Source: Bacteroidales bacterium
GTDB lineage: Bacteria > Bacteroidota > Bacteroidia > Bacteroidales > F082
Assembly (NCBI GenBank): GCA_017538795.1
Contig: JAFYIE010000117.1
Coordinates: 1 to 55,828 of the forward strand
Direction: 5' to 3'
DNA length: 55,828 nt
In this document: positions 40,478 to 49,083 of the stretch, piece after piece
How positions within the stretch are numbered: position 1 is the first letter of the stretch
How the letters are laid out: each line of letters begins with the position of its first letter
Position numbers and translations under genes: made by a program
Notes under the pieces: generated by a model
The model's input: the letters and a program-made list of their open reading frames with translations, nothing else
Told to the model about the DNA's origin: nothing
The model's database searches: none

Positions 40478-42988
40478 ATGAAGAAAAATTTTTTAAAAAT
40501 ATTTTTTTCGTTCGTCACGACTCTGCTTTTGGCAAATGGTTTGCTAGCACAAAACTTTGTAAATGAATCATTTGCAAAAGAGATCGGAACAAATTTCATT
40601 TCCAATAAAAGCGGGAAATCCAATGTCGAACTGACGCTTTTCCATACCGAATTGGGTTCCGACAACCAGCCTTGTCTGTACATTTTTAACAAGGAAGGCG
40701 GCGGTTTCGTGATTGTCTCAGCATCAAAAAACATGCGGCCTGTTTTGGCTTATTCGGTGAGACACAGCTACGAGGGCGAGATTCCGGAAACGGCGATGTA
40801 TTTCATCAACAATTACCGCAACAGCGTTGAATATTTGAACAGCATTGGCCAACCATTGAACGACGAAGTTGAAAAAGAATGGAAGTTATTGGAAAACAAC
40901 GAGTTACCTGCTGCTAAAAACACAAAAACCGTCGACCCGTTGACCCAGACTTTGTGGAATCAGGATTATCCTTATAATTATTACGCTCCTGAAACAGGAG
41001 GCGGCTGGTGGGGCGGTCCGGGCGGACACTGCTATGCGGGCTGCGTAGCGTGCGCCATGTCGCAGATCATGAAATATTGGGATCATCCTGTCCACGGTCA
41101 CGGCTCACATTCTTACATCCATGGCACTTACGGCGAACAGTCGGCGAATTTCGGCGCCACCACATATAACTGGGACATCATGCCGGTTCAACTTGGCAGT
41201 CAGGCTAACGAGGCGGCGAAGGCCGTGGCTCTGCTGATGTATCATTGCGGCGTCAGCGTCAACATGAATTTCGCTCCCGACGGCAGTGGCGCTTACTCTC
41301 CTGATGTGGAGACGGCATTGCGCCAATATTTCGGCTATTGCTCAGCGGTGTATAAACAGCGTAGCAGCTATACGACAGAGGATTGGATTGCACTTCTGAA
41401 GAGCGAGCTCGACAAGTCGCAGCCTCTGTATTTCTCGGGCACCAGCGACTCCGGCGGCGGTCACGCCATAGTCTGCGACGGCTACGACAGCAACAATTAT
41501 TTCAGCTTTAACCTCGGATGGAGCGGCTCGGGCAACGACTACTACAGCATCGACGACGTGGCCGGATATCACAACAACGAGGCTATCGTGATGAGCATCG
41601 TCCCGTTGGAGGTCAACCCCGACGAAAACGGCATCATTTATGTTGCTACCGACGGCACCGGCGACGGCTCTTCGTGGGAGAACGCCACACCTTATTTAGA
41701 ATATGCCACAGCGATGGCAACGGACGTCTCGAAGATGGTCTGGGTGAAAACCGGAACATACTACGGCGATGTTAACAGCGACAGCGGCTGCTTCCCGATT
41801 TACAGAAACAATCGCGTTTACGGCGGATTCGCTGGCAACGAAGGTCCTGACTTCAACCTCGACGACCGCGATTTTGAGGCCAACCCTACCATTCTCGATG
41901 GACAAAACGCGCATCGTGTCTTGTATCAAACCGACCATTTCGCAAATTACGAATATTCAATCTGGGACGGCTTTACAATCCAAAATGGAAGCTATGGCTC
42001 GGGCGCAGGTGCCTATCTGTGCTGCAACAGCCGCTTTGCAAATTGTAAGTTCTTGAATAACAACGCCAACGGCTTTGGCGGCGCCGCATATATCATCTCC
42101 GCTTTTTACGATAACGCAACCGTGAAGTTCACAAACTGCACCTTCAGCGGCAACACCGGCTCGCTCGGCGGCGCATTGTGCGACATGATGGGCGTGCAAA
42201 TCCTGAACTGCCGTTTCTCAAACAACACCGCAAATACCAAAGGTGGCGCTTACTACGTGTTCGCCAACAAGGAAAGCAAAATAGTGAACACCATCTTCGA
42301 CCATAACAACGCTCAACTTGGCGGCGGAATGTATAATAAAGGTAACATTTCCATGATAAACTGCGATTTTGTCAACAACGAGGCGACTGAAGACGGCGGC
42401 GGAATGTATAACGAGACGAAATACAGCAAAATCTACAACAGCATCTTCTGGGGTAATATCGCAAACGGAAACGCAAATCAAATAGTCGGCACCTCGAAAT
42501 ACACCAACTGCGGCATCCAAGGCGGCTTCGAGGGAACAAATATCATCAATCTGGATTCTGATAACGACGGCACCGAAAGCGGCAATTACCCCCGTTTCGA
42601 GAACCCTGACGAAGGCAATTACTACATCGACAGATATTCTGTGTGCGTCGACGCCGGCGACAAATCAGTGACAGGCGTCACAGGCCCTGACTTCCTTGGA
42701 AATCAACGTATCGTGAACAATCAAATAGACCTCGGAGCAATCGAATGTCAATATGGCTTGTCAGTAGACGACATCGATGCAAATTCATTCACAATGTATC
42801 CGAATCCTATTGACAATCAGTTGATTATCAAGATGGACGGAGCCCTGAAGATTGAAGTTTACAACGCTCTCGGACAAAGAATAATATCAGCTGAATCAAC
42901 CGACGAGATGACACTGAACACCTCCGACTGGAACAAAGGAGTATATCTAGTTAAAGTAAACGGAAAAACATTGAAAGTACTAAAATAA
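40478..42988 (+). CDS. C10 (streptopain-like) cysteine peptidase with beta-helix and T9SS sorting domain
   Basis: 836 residues. Signal peptide (about 1-21, ending LLAQ), then a SpeB-type inhibitory propeptide ('YIFNKEGGGFVIVSASKNMRPVLAYS' region, about 60-90). The peptidase follows with catalytic Cys189 (CYAGCVACAMSQIMKYW) and His329 (SGGGHAIVCDGY), plus 'YFSFNLGWSG'. From about 390 'GIIYVATDGTGDGSSWENAT' opens a right-handed parallel beta-helix (to about 755) with repeated 'FxNCxFxxN' turns and GG pairs. The end (about 770-836, 'MYPNPIDNQLII', 'IEVYNALGQRI', 'WNKGVYLVKVNGKTLKVLK') is a type A T9SS sorting domain. Expected to be a cell-surface or secreted protease with an adhesive or glycan-binding stalk. 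Confidence 0.9.
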   Translation: MKKNFLKIFFSFVTTLLLANGLLAQNFVNESFAKEIGTNFISNKSGKSNVELTLFHTELGSDNQPCLYIFNKEGGGFVIVSASKNMRPVLAYSVRHSYEGEIPETAMYFINNYRNSVEYLNSIGQPLNDEVEKEWKLLENNELPAAKNTKTVDPLTQTLWNQDYPYNYYAPETGGGWWGGPGGHCYAGCVACAMSQIMKYWDHPVHGHGSHSYIHGTYGEQSANFGATTYNWDIMPVQLGSQANEAAKAVALLMYHCGVSVNMNFAPDGSGAYSPDVETALRQYFGYCSAVYKQRSSYTTEDWIALLKSELDKSQPLYFSGTSDSGGGHAIVCDGYDSNNYFSFNLGWSGSGNDYYSIDDVAGYHNNEAIVMSIVPLEVNPDENGIIYVATDGTGDGSSWENATPYLEYATAMATDVSKMVWVKTGTYYGDVNSDSGCFPIYRNNRVYGGFAGNEGPDFNLDDRDFEANPTILDGQNAHRVLYQTDHFANYEYSIWDGFTIQNGSYGSGAGAYLCCNSRFANCKFLNNNANGFGGAAYIISAFYDNATVKFTNCTFSGNTGSLGGALCDMMGVQILNCRFSNNTANTKGGAYYVFANKESKIVNTIFDHNNAQLGGGMYNKGNISMINCDFVNNEATEDGGGMYNETKYSKIYNSIFWGNIANGNANQIVGTSKYTNCGIQGGFEGTNIINLDSDNDGTESGNYPRFENPDEGNYYIDRYSVCVDAGDKSVTGVTGPDFLGNQRIVNNQIDLGAIECQYGLSVDDIDANSFTMYPNPIDNQLIIKMDGALKIEVYNALGQRIISAESTDEMTLNTSDWNKGVYLVKVNGKTLKVLK

Positions 42989-42991
42989 AAA

Positions 42992-43023
42992 GCGACCTAC
43001 CACAGGGTACTGTTGAGCATTTT
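42992..43023. repeat. Palindromic tip-conserved element, partial copy B1
   Basis: 32 bp (GCGACCTACC...GCATTTT) identical to 43066-43097, 74 bp further on. It starts 3 bp after the peptidase stop; the left arm is missing. Forms a direct duplication with copy B2. Confidence 0.75.
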
Positions 43024-43042
43024 ACAATTATTATTGTTTAAA

Positions 43043-43115
43043 ATTTTTAATGTCCTTTTCTAAATGCGACCTACCACAGGGTACTGTTGAGCATTTTGAA
43101 AAGGACATTAAAAAT
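43043..43115. repeat. Palindromic tip-conserved element, full copy B2
   Basis: 18-bp perfect outer arms (43043-43060 with 43098-43115) plus AAATGC (43062-43067)/GCATTT (43091-43096), one T-T mismatch between, and the tip GACCTACC-ACAG-GGTACTGTTGA. It lies between convergent genes and could also act as a terminator, although it lacks a GC-rich foot. Confidence 0.8.
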
Positions 43116-43136
43116 ACCCCACCCCCCGAAAAAACT

Positions 43137-44315
43137 TTACCATCCCTTAGGTTTCGAAATAGTATTCCTGATACCTAACAAAGTGGTAAATAAGGTGAAG
43201 AAGATATCATAAAGAGGCGTAAAAAACAACCCTAACTTCTTCTCCCCCAACTGTTTAGCCGACTTTATATAAATCCAATCCATGCTGATGTAATGCAGAA
43301 GCATGAATCCACCTATTGCGACATAATAAACAGGACAATCCGTATTGCAATAAAATGCCGGCGACAGACAGAAAAGCACCGCTGCTGACGCATAATAGAA
43401 AACTCTGCTCGACAACAACAAACCTAAAATAATGTTCGTCGAACGCTTGTACATATTGGCCGTGGAATAATGACGCAACTTCTGATGAATCCAACTGCCA
43501 AATGTATGTTTAGGCTCCGACTCCACACGATTCTTCGGGTCAATGAAAATGCGAGTGTTTTTCTTGTTCGCCACCTGACTGATAAAAATGTCATCGTCAC
43601 CGGAAGGGATGGTATAATGCGACGTGAAGCCTTTGTTTTTATAGAAAAGCTCACGACGATACGACAAATTCCTGCCGACCCCCATGTAAGGCATCTTCGC
43701 CAAAGCCATCGAGAGATACTGAATGGCGGTATAAAGCGTGTCAAATCGTATAAGCTTGTTTAACAAACCCTTACGAGTAAAATAAGGACCATATCCAAGC
43801 ACCACCTCAGTGTTTTTACGGTAAGCGCCCACCATACCTTTAATCCATTGGTCGTTTTTCGGCAGACAGTCGGCATCAGTCAAAAGCAAAAGATCATGTT
43901 TTGCCGACTTGATTCCCATACTGAGCGGGAACTTCTTGCCATGAAAGAAATTCAGACTTTGCGTCAAAGAAACGACATTAACATCAGGATGCTGACGCAC
44001 AAGCTCATTGAGATAATATATCGTCTCATCAGTCGAGCAGTCGTTCACAATCACAAGCTCAAAATCAGGATAATCCTGCGACAAAATTCTCGGCACTAGG
44101 TCAACGAGATACTCGTAAGCGTCTTTAGCACAGACAATTACGGAGACTGGCTCGTAATCAGGTTTGTCGTTGTCATATTTTTTCTTATTTAAAAACGCCA
44201 ATCGACTGAAAATACCCCAGAAATAGCACATCTGAATCAGCCAGCACAAGCCAAAAATGCATAACGCAATGAAACTCAGAGATTTATAATTAAAAACAAC
44301 TTCCATCACATTCAA
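43137..44315 (-). CDS. Family 2 glycosyltransferase, membrane-bound
   Basis: 392 residues. N-terminal membrane helix (about 11-32), then a GT-A domain: 'PVSVIVCAKDAYEYL' near 56, 'ELVIVNDCSTDET' near 85, 'LLLTDADCLP' (DxD-type) near 145, and 'IPSGDDDIFI' near 235. Two or three membrane helices near the C-terminus (about 300-380). It transfers a sugar from a nucleotide donor to an unknown, probably lipid or envelope, acceptor. Stand-alone gene with its own promoter (44329-44336). Confidence 0.88.
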   Translation of the reverse strand: MNVMEVVFNYKSLSFIALCIFGLCWLIQMCYFWGIFSRLAFLNKKKYDNDKPDYEPVSVIVCAKDAYEYLVDLVPRILSQDYPDFELVIVNDCSTDETIYYLNELVRQHPDVNVVSLTQSLNFFHGKKFPLSMGIKSAKHDLLLLTDADCLPKNDQWIKGMVGAYRKNTEVVLGYGPYFTRKGLLNKLIRFDTLYTAIQYLSMALAKMPYMGVGRNLSYRRELFYKNKGFTSHYTIPSGDDDIFISQVANKKNTRIFIDPKNRVESEPKHTFGSWIHQKLRHYSTANMYKRSTNIILGLLLSSRVFYYASAAVLFCLSPAFYCNTDCPVYYVAIGGFMLLHYISMDWIYIKSAKQLGEKKLGLFFTPLYDIFFTLFTTLLGIRNTISKPKGW

Positions 44316-44328
44316 TATTTATAATTTG

Positions 44329-44336
44329 CAAAAATA
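44329..44336 (-). promoter_or_regulatory. Promoter -7 (TATTTTTG) of the GT2 gene
   Basis: Minus-strand TAnnTTTG match 14 bp upstream of the ATG; repeat copy C lies just upstream of it. Confidence 0.65.
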
Positions 44337-44351
44337 GTAAAAAATTAAATA

Positions 44352-44399
44352 CGACTTACCACAGGGTACTGAGAGTAATTCGAGAAAGATATTAAAAAT
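44352..44399. repeat. Palindromic tip-conserved element, copy C (right arm only)
   Basis: Tip GACTTACC-ACAG-GGTACTGAGA (44353-44374), then GTAATTCGAGAAAGATATTAA, which continues as a right arm ending ATTAAAAAT. The expected left arm has been replaced by the promoter region of the GT2 gene. Confidence 0.7.
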
Positions 44400-44421
44400 C
44401 TCTATCAATCAAAATTATTTG

Positions 44422-44429
44422 TATTTTTG
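44422..44429 (+). promoter_or_regulatory. tgt promoter -7 (TATTTTTG)
   Basis: TAnnTTTG match 14 bp upstream of the tgt ATG. Confidence 0.7.
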
Positions 44430-44443
44430 CACAAATTTTTCAA

Positions 44444-45577
44444 ATGAAGTACTCTTTGGTCAAAAACGATGCGAAAAGCAATGCGCGAGCCGGCGTCTTA
44501 ACCACCGACCACGGTGATATCGAGACCCCGATTTTCATGCCCGTCGGAACCGTTGGAAGCGTTAAAGCCGTGCATATCAGAGACTTAGAGGAAGAGATCA
44601 AGGCGCAGATTATCCTAGGCAACACCTATCATCTTTACCTTCGTCCTGGCCTCGACGTGCTGCACGAATGCGGCGGCTTGCATCAGTTTAACGGCTGGCA
44701 TCATCCTATTTTGACCGACAGCGGCGGTTTTCAAGTCTTTTCGCTGACCGACATCCGCAAAATGAGAGAAGACGGCGTGGAGTTTCGCTCGCATATCGAC
44801 GGCTCGAAGCATCTTTTCACACCTGAACGCGTGATGGACATCGAGCGCACCATAGGAGCCGACATCATGATGGCCTTCGACGAATGCGCGCCAGGTACTT
44901 CCGACTATAAATACGCGAAAGAAGCCATGGGACGTACCCACCGCTGGCTCGACAGATGCGTGAAACGTTTCAACGAGACGGAACCGCAATACGGTTATTA
45001 TCAGTCACTCTTCCCTATCGTTCAAGGCTGCACCTACCGTGACCTGCGTGAGGAATCAGCTGAGTTCATCGCCTCGAAAAACTGCGACGGTCATGCCATA
45101 GGCGGCCTCGCCGTGGGAGAGCCGACAGAGGTGATGTACGAGATGATAGAGGTAGTGAACGCCATACTGCCCAAGGACAAGCCTCGTTACCTCATGGGCG
45201 TGGGCACTCCAGCCAACATTCTGGAAGCCATCTCTCGCGGCGTCGACATGTTCGACTGCGTGATGCCGACAAGAAACGGACGCAACGGTATGCTTTTCAC
45301 ATCGGAAGGTATCATCAACATCAAAAACGAACGCTGGAAATACGATTTCTCACCTCTCGATGAAAACGGAATCACTTTTGTCGACAAACAATATTCTAAA
45401 GCGTATCTGCGTCATCTCGTGATTGCCAACGAACGCCTCGCCTCTATGATTGCCAGCGTACACAACCTCGGTTTCTACCTCTGGTTAGTGAAAACGGCGC
45501 GACAGCATATCATCGAAGGCGATTTCACTGAATGGCGCGACATGATGCTCCCTAAGGTAACAAACCGCATATCATAA
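44444..45577 (+). CDS. tgt: tRNA-guanine (queuine/preQ1) transglycosylase
   Basis: 377 residues, full length. Inserts preQ1 at position 34 of GUN tRNAs. 'DSGGFQVFSL' near 90 holds the catalytic Asp of substrate binding, 'IVQGCTYRDLREESA' near 188, 'GGLAVGEP' near 219 and 'MPTRNGRNGMLF' near 273 with the nucleophile region. The Cys-x-Cys-x2-Cys zinc ligands expected before 'YSKAYLRHL' are absent (the stretch reads DENGITFVDKQ), while the His in 'SVHNLGF' remains. I believe this is shared with other Bacteroidales enzymes. Forms an operon with the LptF/G gene 20 bp downstream. Confidence 0.95.
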   Translation: MKYSLVKNDAKSNARAGVLTTDHGDIETPIFMPVGTVGSVKAVHIRDLEEEIKAQIILGNTYHLYLRPGLDVLHECGGLHQFNGWHHPILTDSGGFQVFSLTDIRKMREDGVEFRSHIDGSKHLFTPERVMDIERTIGADIMMAFDECAPGTSDYKYAKEAMGRTHRWLDRCVKRFNETEPQYGYYQSLFPIVQGCTYRDLREESAEFIASKNCDGHAIGGLAVGEPTEVMYEMIEVVNAILPKDKPRYLMGVGTPANILEAISRGVDMFDCVMPTRNGRNGMLFTSEGIINIKNERWKYDFSPLDENGITFVDKQYSKAYLRHLVIANERLASMIASVHNLGFYLWLVKTARQHIIEGDFTEWRDMMLPKVTNRIS

Positions 45578-45597
45578 AACACGGAAAATCAACTGCG

Positions 45598-46671
45598 ATG
45601 AGAAAATTAGACTGGTATATCTTCAAAAAGTTCATTGGCACATTTTTCTTTGCCATCAGTCTTCTCATTGTAGTCGTGATAGTGTTCGACGTGTCGGAAA
45701 ACGTCGACAGTTTCATCAAAAACCACGCCTCGTTTTATGAGGTGGTGTTCCATTTCTACATCCCGTTTATACCTTATTTTATTAACCTCTTCATATATCT
45801 GTTCACATTCATCTCGGTCATTTTCTTCACATCGAAGATGGCCGGACACACCGAAATCATCGCCATCCTGAGCAGCGGCATCAGCTTCAGAAGATTCTTG
45901 TGGCCTTACATGATGGCTGCCTTGATGCTCGCCGGCGGTTCGTTCTACCTCGGTAACTTCTTGATACCCAGAATGGATACCGTGAGAAGAACCTTCAAAA
46001 ACCAATATATGGAAAATCTGGTGAAGAGCTCAGGTTACAACATCCATGTTCAGATAGAAAGAGGCACCTACGCCTACATGTCAAACTACGACTTGAAGCG
46101 CTCCACTGGCTATAAATTCACGTTGGAAAAGTTTCAAAATCATAAACTTACGTATAAACTAAGCTCCGATAAGATAATCTACGACACCGTAAACAACAAG
46201 TGGAATCTCATCAATTATGTTGAATATTCCTTCATCCCTGAAGAGATGCTTGTCAAAGGCAAAGCAAAAGACACGACGTTCAGCATGAAACCCTCTGATT
46301 TTTACTTCGTTAAGGAAGATTTCGAGGAGATGAACCTCATCGAGCTGAACCGATATATCGCGGAATCGAAGGAAAAAGGAGCCGACAACATTTTGCCTTA
46401 CGAAATAGAGAAGCACAAACGTTTGGCGTCGCCGGCGGCAATCATCATCCTGACGATAATCGGAGCGGCGTTGTCGAGCCGGAAAACAAGAGGCGGCATG
46501 GGTCTGAACCTCGGAATAGGTATCACCATCACGTTTACCTACATCATCTTTATGGAGTTTTTCAGGGTCTTCGCCATCTCAAGCATCATCTCACCTTTCA
46601 TGGCCGGATGGCTGCCCAATTTCATCTTCGCCATAATAGGCGTTTATTTTGTATTGAAAGCTCCTAAGTAG
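45598..46671 (+). CDS. LptF/LptG family permease
   Basis: 357 residues, YjgP/YjgQ family. Three membrane helices in the N-terminal third (about 12-35, 50-80, 95-120), a periplasmic beta-jellyroll (about 130-260) and helices near the C-terminus (about 275-355). 'LDWYIFKKFIGTFFFA' at the start is the family signature. It forms part of the LPS export ABC transporter (LptB2FG). Here it stands with tgt, as in many Bacteroidetes genomes. Which of LptF and LptG it is cannot be told from one copy. Confidence 0.9.
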   Translation: MRKLDWYIFKKFIGTFFFAISLLIVVVIVFDVSENVDSFIKNHASFYEVVFHFYIPFIPYFINLFIYLFTFISVIFFTSKMAGHTEIIAILSSGISFRRFLWPYMMAALMLAGGSFYLGNFLIPRMDTVRRTFKNQYMENLVKSSGYNIHVQIERGTYAYMSNYDLKRSTGYKFTLEKFQNHKLTYKLSSDKIIYDTVNNKWNLINYVEYSFIPEEMLVKGKAKDTTFSMKPSDFYFVKEDFEEMNLIELNRYIAESKEKGADNILPYEIEKHKRLASPAAIIILTIIGAALSSRKTRGGMGLNLGIGITITFTYIIFMEFFRVFAISSIISPFMAGWLPNFIFAIIGVYFVLKAPK

Positions 46672-46718
46672 ACTTGAATTTTTAAGAATCAAAGCTAAAA
46701 CAAAGTTTTTAAATTAAA

Positions 46719-48407
46719 ATGAAAACTCAAAGACTTAAAGTTCTAATGCTTTTATTGTTATTGGCAACAGGACTGATTTTCCCATCTGCTGCCGTTGCCC
46801 AGAGCGACGGATTTTTCCGTAACATTTCATACAATACCGACCGTGATGGTGAAAGCATTTATAACCTTAACAACCAGACGTTTGGTCAGGATGTGGTTCC
46901 ATTAGGCAGCGGATTACTGATTTTTATTGCTTTAGGTGCAAGCTATGCAGTGGTGCGTCGCAGACTGAAAAGAACAACCATATTTTTCATAGCGCTGTCG
47001 CTTCTATTTGGTTTGAACCAGTGCAAAAAGAAAGTTGACACAATAAATCCCAACAATCTTGGCGACGAGACAGTCTACATCAGAGTTAATGTCAATAACG
47101 GCACCAAACACATTGTTTATCCAAACACCGGCGAGGTGGTTTATAGTGAAGGCGACAAAATTTATGTCGGCAACGGAGACCAATATCTTGGCGAGCTCAC
47201 ATACGAAAGCGGTGGGTTCAGTGGCGAAATCACCAAACCTGCAGTGGGTGACTATCTGCATTTTTATTTCGTTGGCGGCTTGACATTAGAGAACTTTTCA
47301 TTGACATCAACAAAGGTGAGCATCAAAGACCAGAGTAGCAGTCTCCCTGTATTGTCATACGGTAAGTCAAACAGAGCATACACCGAAGGAAATGCCACTT
47401 ACAGCTGCACGTTGCTCAACAAATGCGCATTGGTCAAATTTGTTCTTGCCAAAGGAACTAACTATCCTGTGAAGCTGATTGACTTGGCAACATCAGCAAC
47501 TATCAATTTCCATGTCACCAATCCAGACAATGCTATCACCGAAGCTGGCTATAATGATGATATCACTCTCTATTCGGGAAGCGAGACTGAAAAATGGGCT
47601 ATCCTCCTTCCACATAATGCCGTCAATGGAGCCAACGTTGTCATAGGAGATGACTATTATAAGGTAAACGTTCCTAAAATAGAGGCCAACGATTATATCT
47701 CAGACGGCATCGGGATTGACAACACAGGTGTTGCAATATCGGTCAGCGAGAACAGTAAAGTATATTTTTCTCCTGGTAACTTGCAGTATAACCCCAGCAC
47801 TCAATCATGGAAGTTTGCTGATAATCAATATGTATTTATTGGCAGTGCCAATTCAAATATCTCCCCAACATATAATGGTTGGCTCGATTTGTTCGGTTGG
47901 GGCACAGGCGACAATCCTACCAATTCATCAGTAGAGAATGATGATTACGCCAATTTTACCGATTGGGGTGATAATTGCGGTGATCCTACAGGCCATGGTT
48001 ATGAATGGAAAACTCTTAATTCTGATCAGTGGCTATATCTATTCCAGCATCACACATATGGTCGTTGTACAGTTCATGGAGTTTTTGGTTATGTCGTTCT
48101 TCCTGACGGCGCGACAGCAGATATCCCTTGGTCATACACTGATGATGAATGGGAAGCATTGGAAGCTCAAGGTGCATTGTTTTTCCCTGCCGCTGGTTCG
48201 CGTGAAGGTACTATAGTTAGCTCCGTGGGCTTAAGCGGTGGTTATTGGTCGAGCACTAAGTACTTTTACAATAACGATGATGCGATCTGGTTGTACATCT
48301 ATGAGAATGATTATTACGTGAATGGATGCGAAAAAAGCATCGGCTCTAGTGTTCGTCTTGTCAGAGATGCCAGTTACACGGATCCACTGAATAAGGCCTC
48401 TAAATAA
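46719..48407 (+). CDS. FISUMP/DUF1566-type lipoprotein, paralogue 3, fused to the small-tail protein
   Basis: 562 residues. Residues 1-82 equal the small protein at 31092: signal peptide to AVAQ, 'SDGFFRN', 'DRDG', 'NNQTFGQ', then the tail PLGSG (61-65), hydrophobic helix and RRR. Residues 83-102 equal a lipoprotein signal ending LNQC (Cys102) and KKK. Codon 83 is CTG where the separate gene at 29545 has its ATG, so stop and start were both lost and the two genes became one frame. The rest matches the protein at 25248: 'GDKIYVGNGDQYLG', 'LPVLSYGKS', 'VYFSPGNLQYNP', 'DLFGWGTGDNPT', 'GGYWSSTKYF' and 'GSSVRLVR'. An internal lipobox implies either an N-terminal transmembrane hairpin or internal processing. 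Confidence 0.8.
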   Translation: MKTQRLKVLMLLLLLATGLIFPSAAVAQSDGFFRNISYNTDRDGESIYNLNNQTFGQDVVPLGSGLLIFIALGASYAVVRRRLKRTTIFFIALSLLFGLNQCKKKVDTINPNNLGDETVYIRVNVNNGTKHIVYPNTGEVVYSEGDKIYVGNGDQYLGELTYESGGFSGEITKPAVGDYLHFYFVGGLTLENFSLTSTKVSIKDQSSSLPVLSYGKSNRAYTEGNATYSCTLLNKCALVKFVLAKGTNYPVKLIDLATSATINFHVTNPDNAITEAGYNDDITLYSGSETEKWAILLPHNAVNGANVVIGDDYYKVNVPKIEANDYISDGIGIDNTGVAISVSENSKVYFSPGNLQYNPSTQSWKFADNQYVFIGSANSNISPTYNGWLDLFGWGTGDNPTNSSVENDDYANFTDWGDNCGDPTGHGYEWKTLNSDQWLYLFQHHTYGRCTVHGVFGYVVLPDGATADIPWSYTDDEWEALEAQGALFFPAAGSREGTIVSSVGLSGGYWSSTKYFYNNDDAIWLYIYENDYYVNGCEKSIGSSVRLVRDASYTDPLNKASK

Positions 48408-48469
48408 TTTTCAAAAATTTCGTCTCCATTTCAATATTTTTCGTATTTTAGCGAAAAATTTGGAGTACT

Positions 48470-49081
48470 ATGCATATCGCTATAGCTGGAAATATCGGGT
48501 CCGGAAAAACAACGTTAACTCGTTTATTATCAAAACATTTCGGATGGAAACCTCATTTTGAGGAAGTCGACAACAATCCATATCTGGAGAGTTTTTACGA
48601 AGATATGAAGCGCTGGTCGTTCAATCTTCAGATTTACTTCCTTAACAGCCGTTTCCGTCAGGTGATGGACATCCGCAAGAGCGGCGACGACATCATCCAG
48701 GACCGCACGATTTATGAGGATGCTTACATCTTCGCGGCAAACCTCTACGACATGGGCTTGATGGAGACTCGCGACTATCAGAATTATCAGGATCTTTTCG
48801 AGTTGATGAGCTCGTTCCTCCAGGCTCCTGACCTGCTGATCTATCTGCGCGCGAGCGTCCCTACCCTTGTGCGCCAGATTCAGAAGCGTAACCGCGACTA
48901 CGAGCAGTCAATCCGTCTCGATTACCTGAAAGCGCTCAACAAACGCTACGAAAACTGGATTTCAAGCTATAACAAAGGCAAACTTCTGATTATTGAGAGC
49001 GACGATATAGATTTGGAAAAACCAGAAGATTTAAGTGTCGTCATCGAACAAATTAATGGTTCTTTAAACGGATTATTCTGA
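48470..49081 (+). CDS. Deoxynucleoside kinase
   Basis: 203 residues. P-loop 'AGNIGSGKTTLTRLL' at 5-19, 'EEVDNNPYLESFYED' (dNK/dGK signature) near 34, 'QDRTIYEDAYIFA' near 78 and the lid 'IQKRNRDYEQSI' near 140. Phosphorylates deoxynucleosides in salvage; specificity (dA/dG or dC) cannot be told. 2-bp gap to kdsB. Confidence 0.93.
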   Translation: MHIAIAGNIGSGKTTLTRLLSKHFGWKPHFEEVDNNPYLESFYEDMKRWSFNLQIYFLNSRFRQVMDIRKSGDDIIQDRTIYEDAYIFAANLYDMGLMETRDYQNYQDLFELMSSFLQAPDLLIYLRASVPTLVRQIQKRNRDYEQSIRLDYLKALNKRYENWISSYNKGKLLIIESDDIDLEKPEDLSVVIEQINGSLNGLF

Positions 49082-49083
49082 TT

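Noticed and set aside
42992-43097. Two identical 32-bp units with a ~42-bp spacer as a mini CRISPR array
   Set aside because: Only two units, the second is the tip of a long palindrome, single copies occur elsewhere in intergenic DNA, and no cas genes are present.
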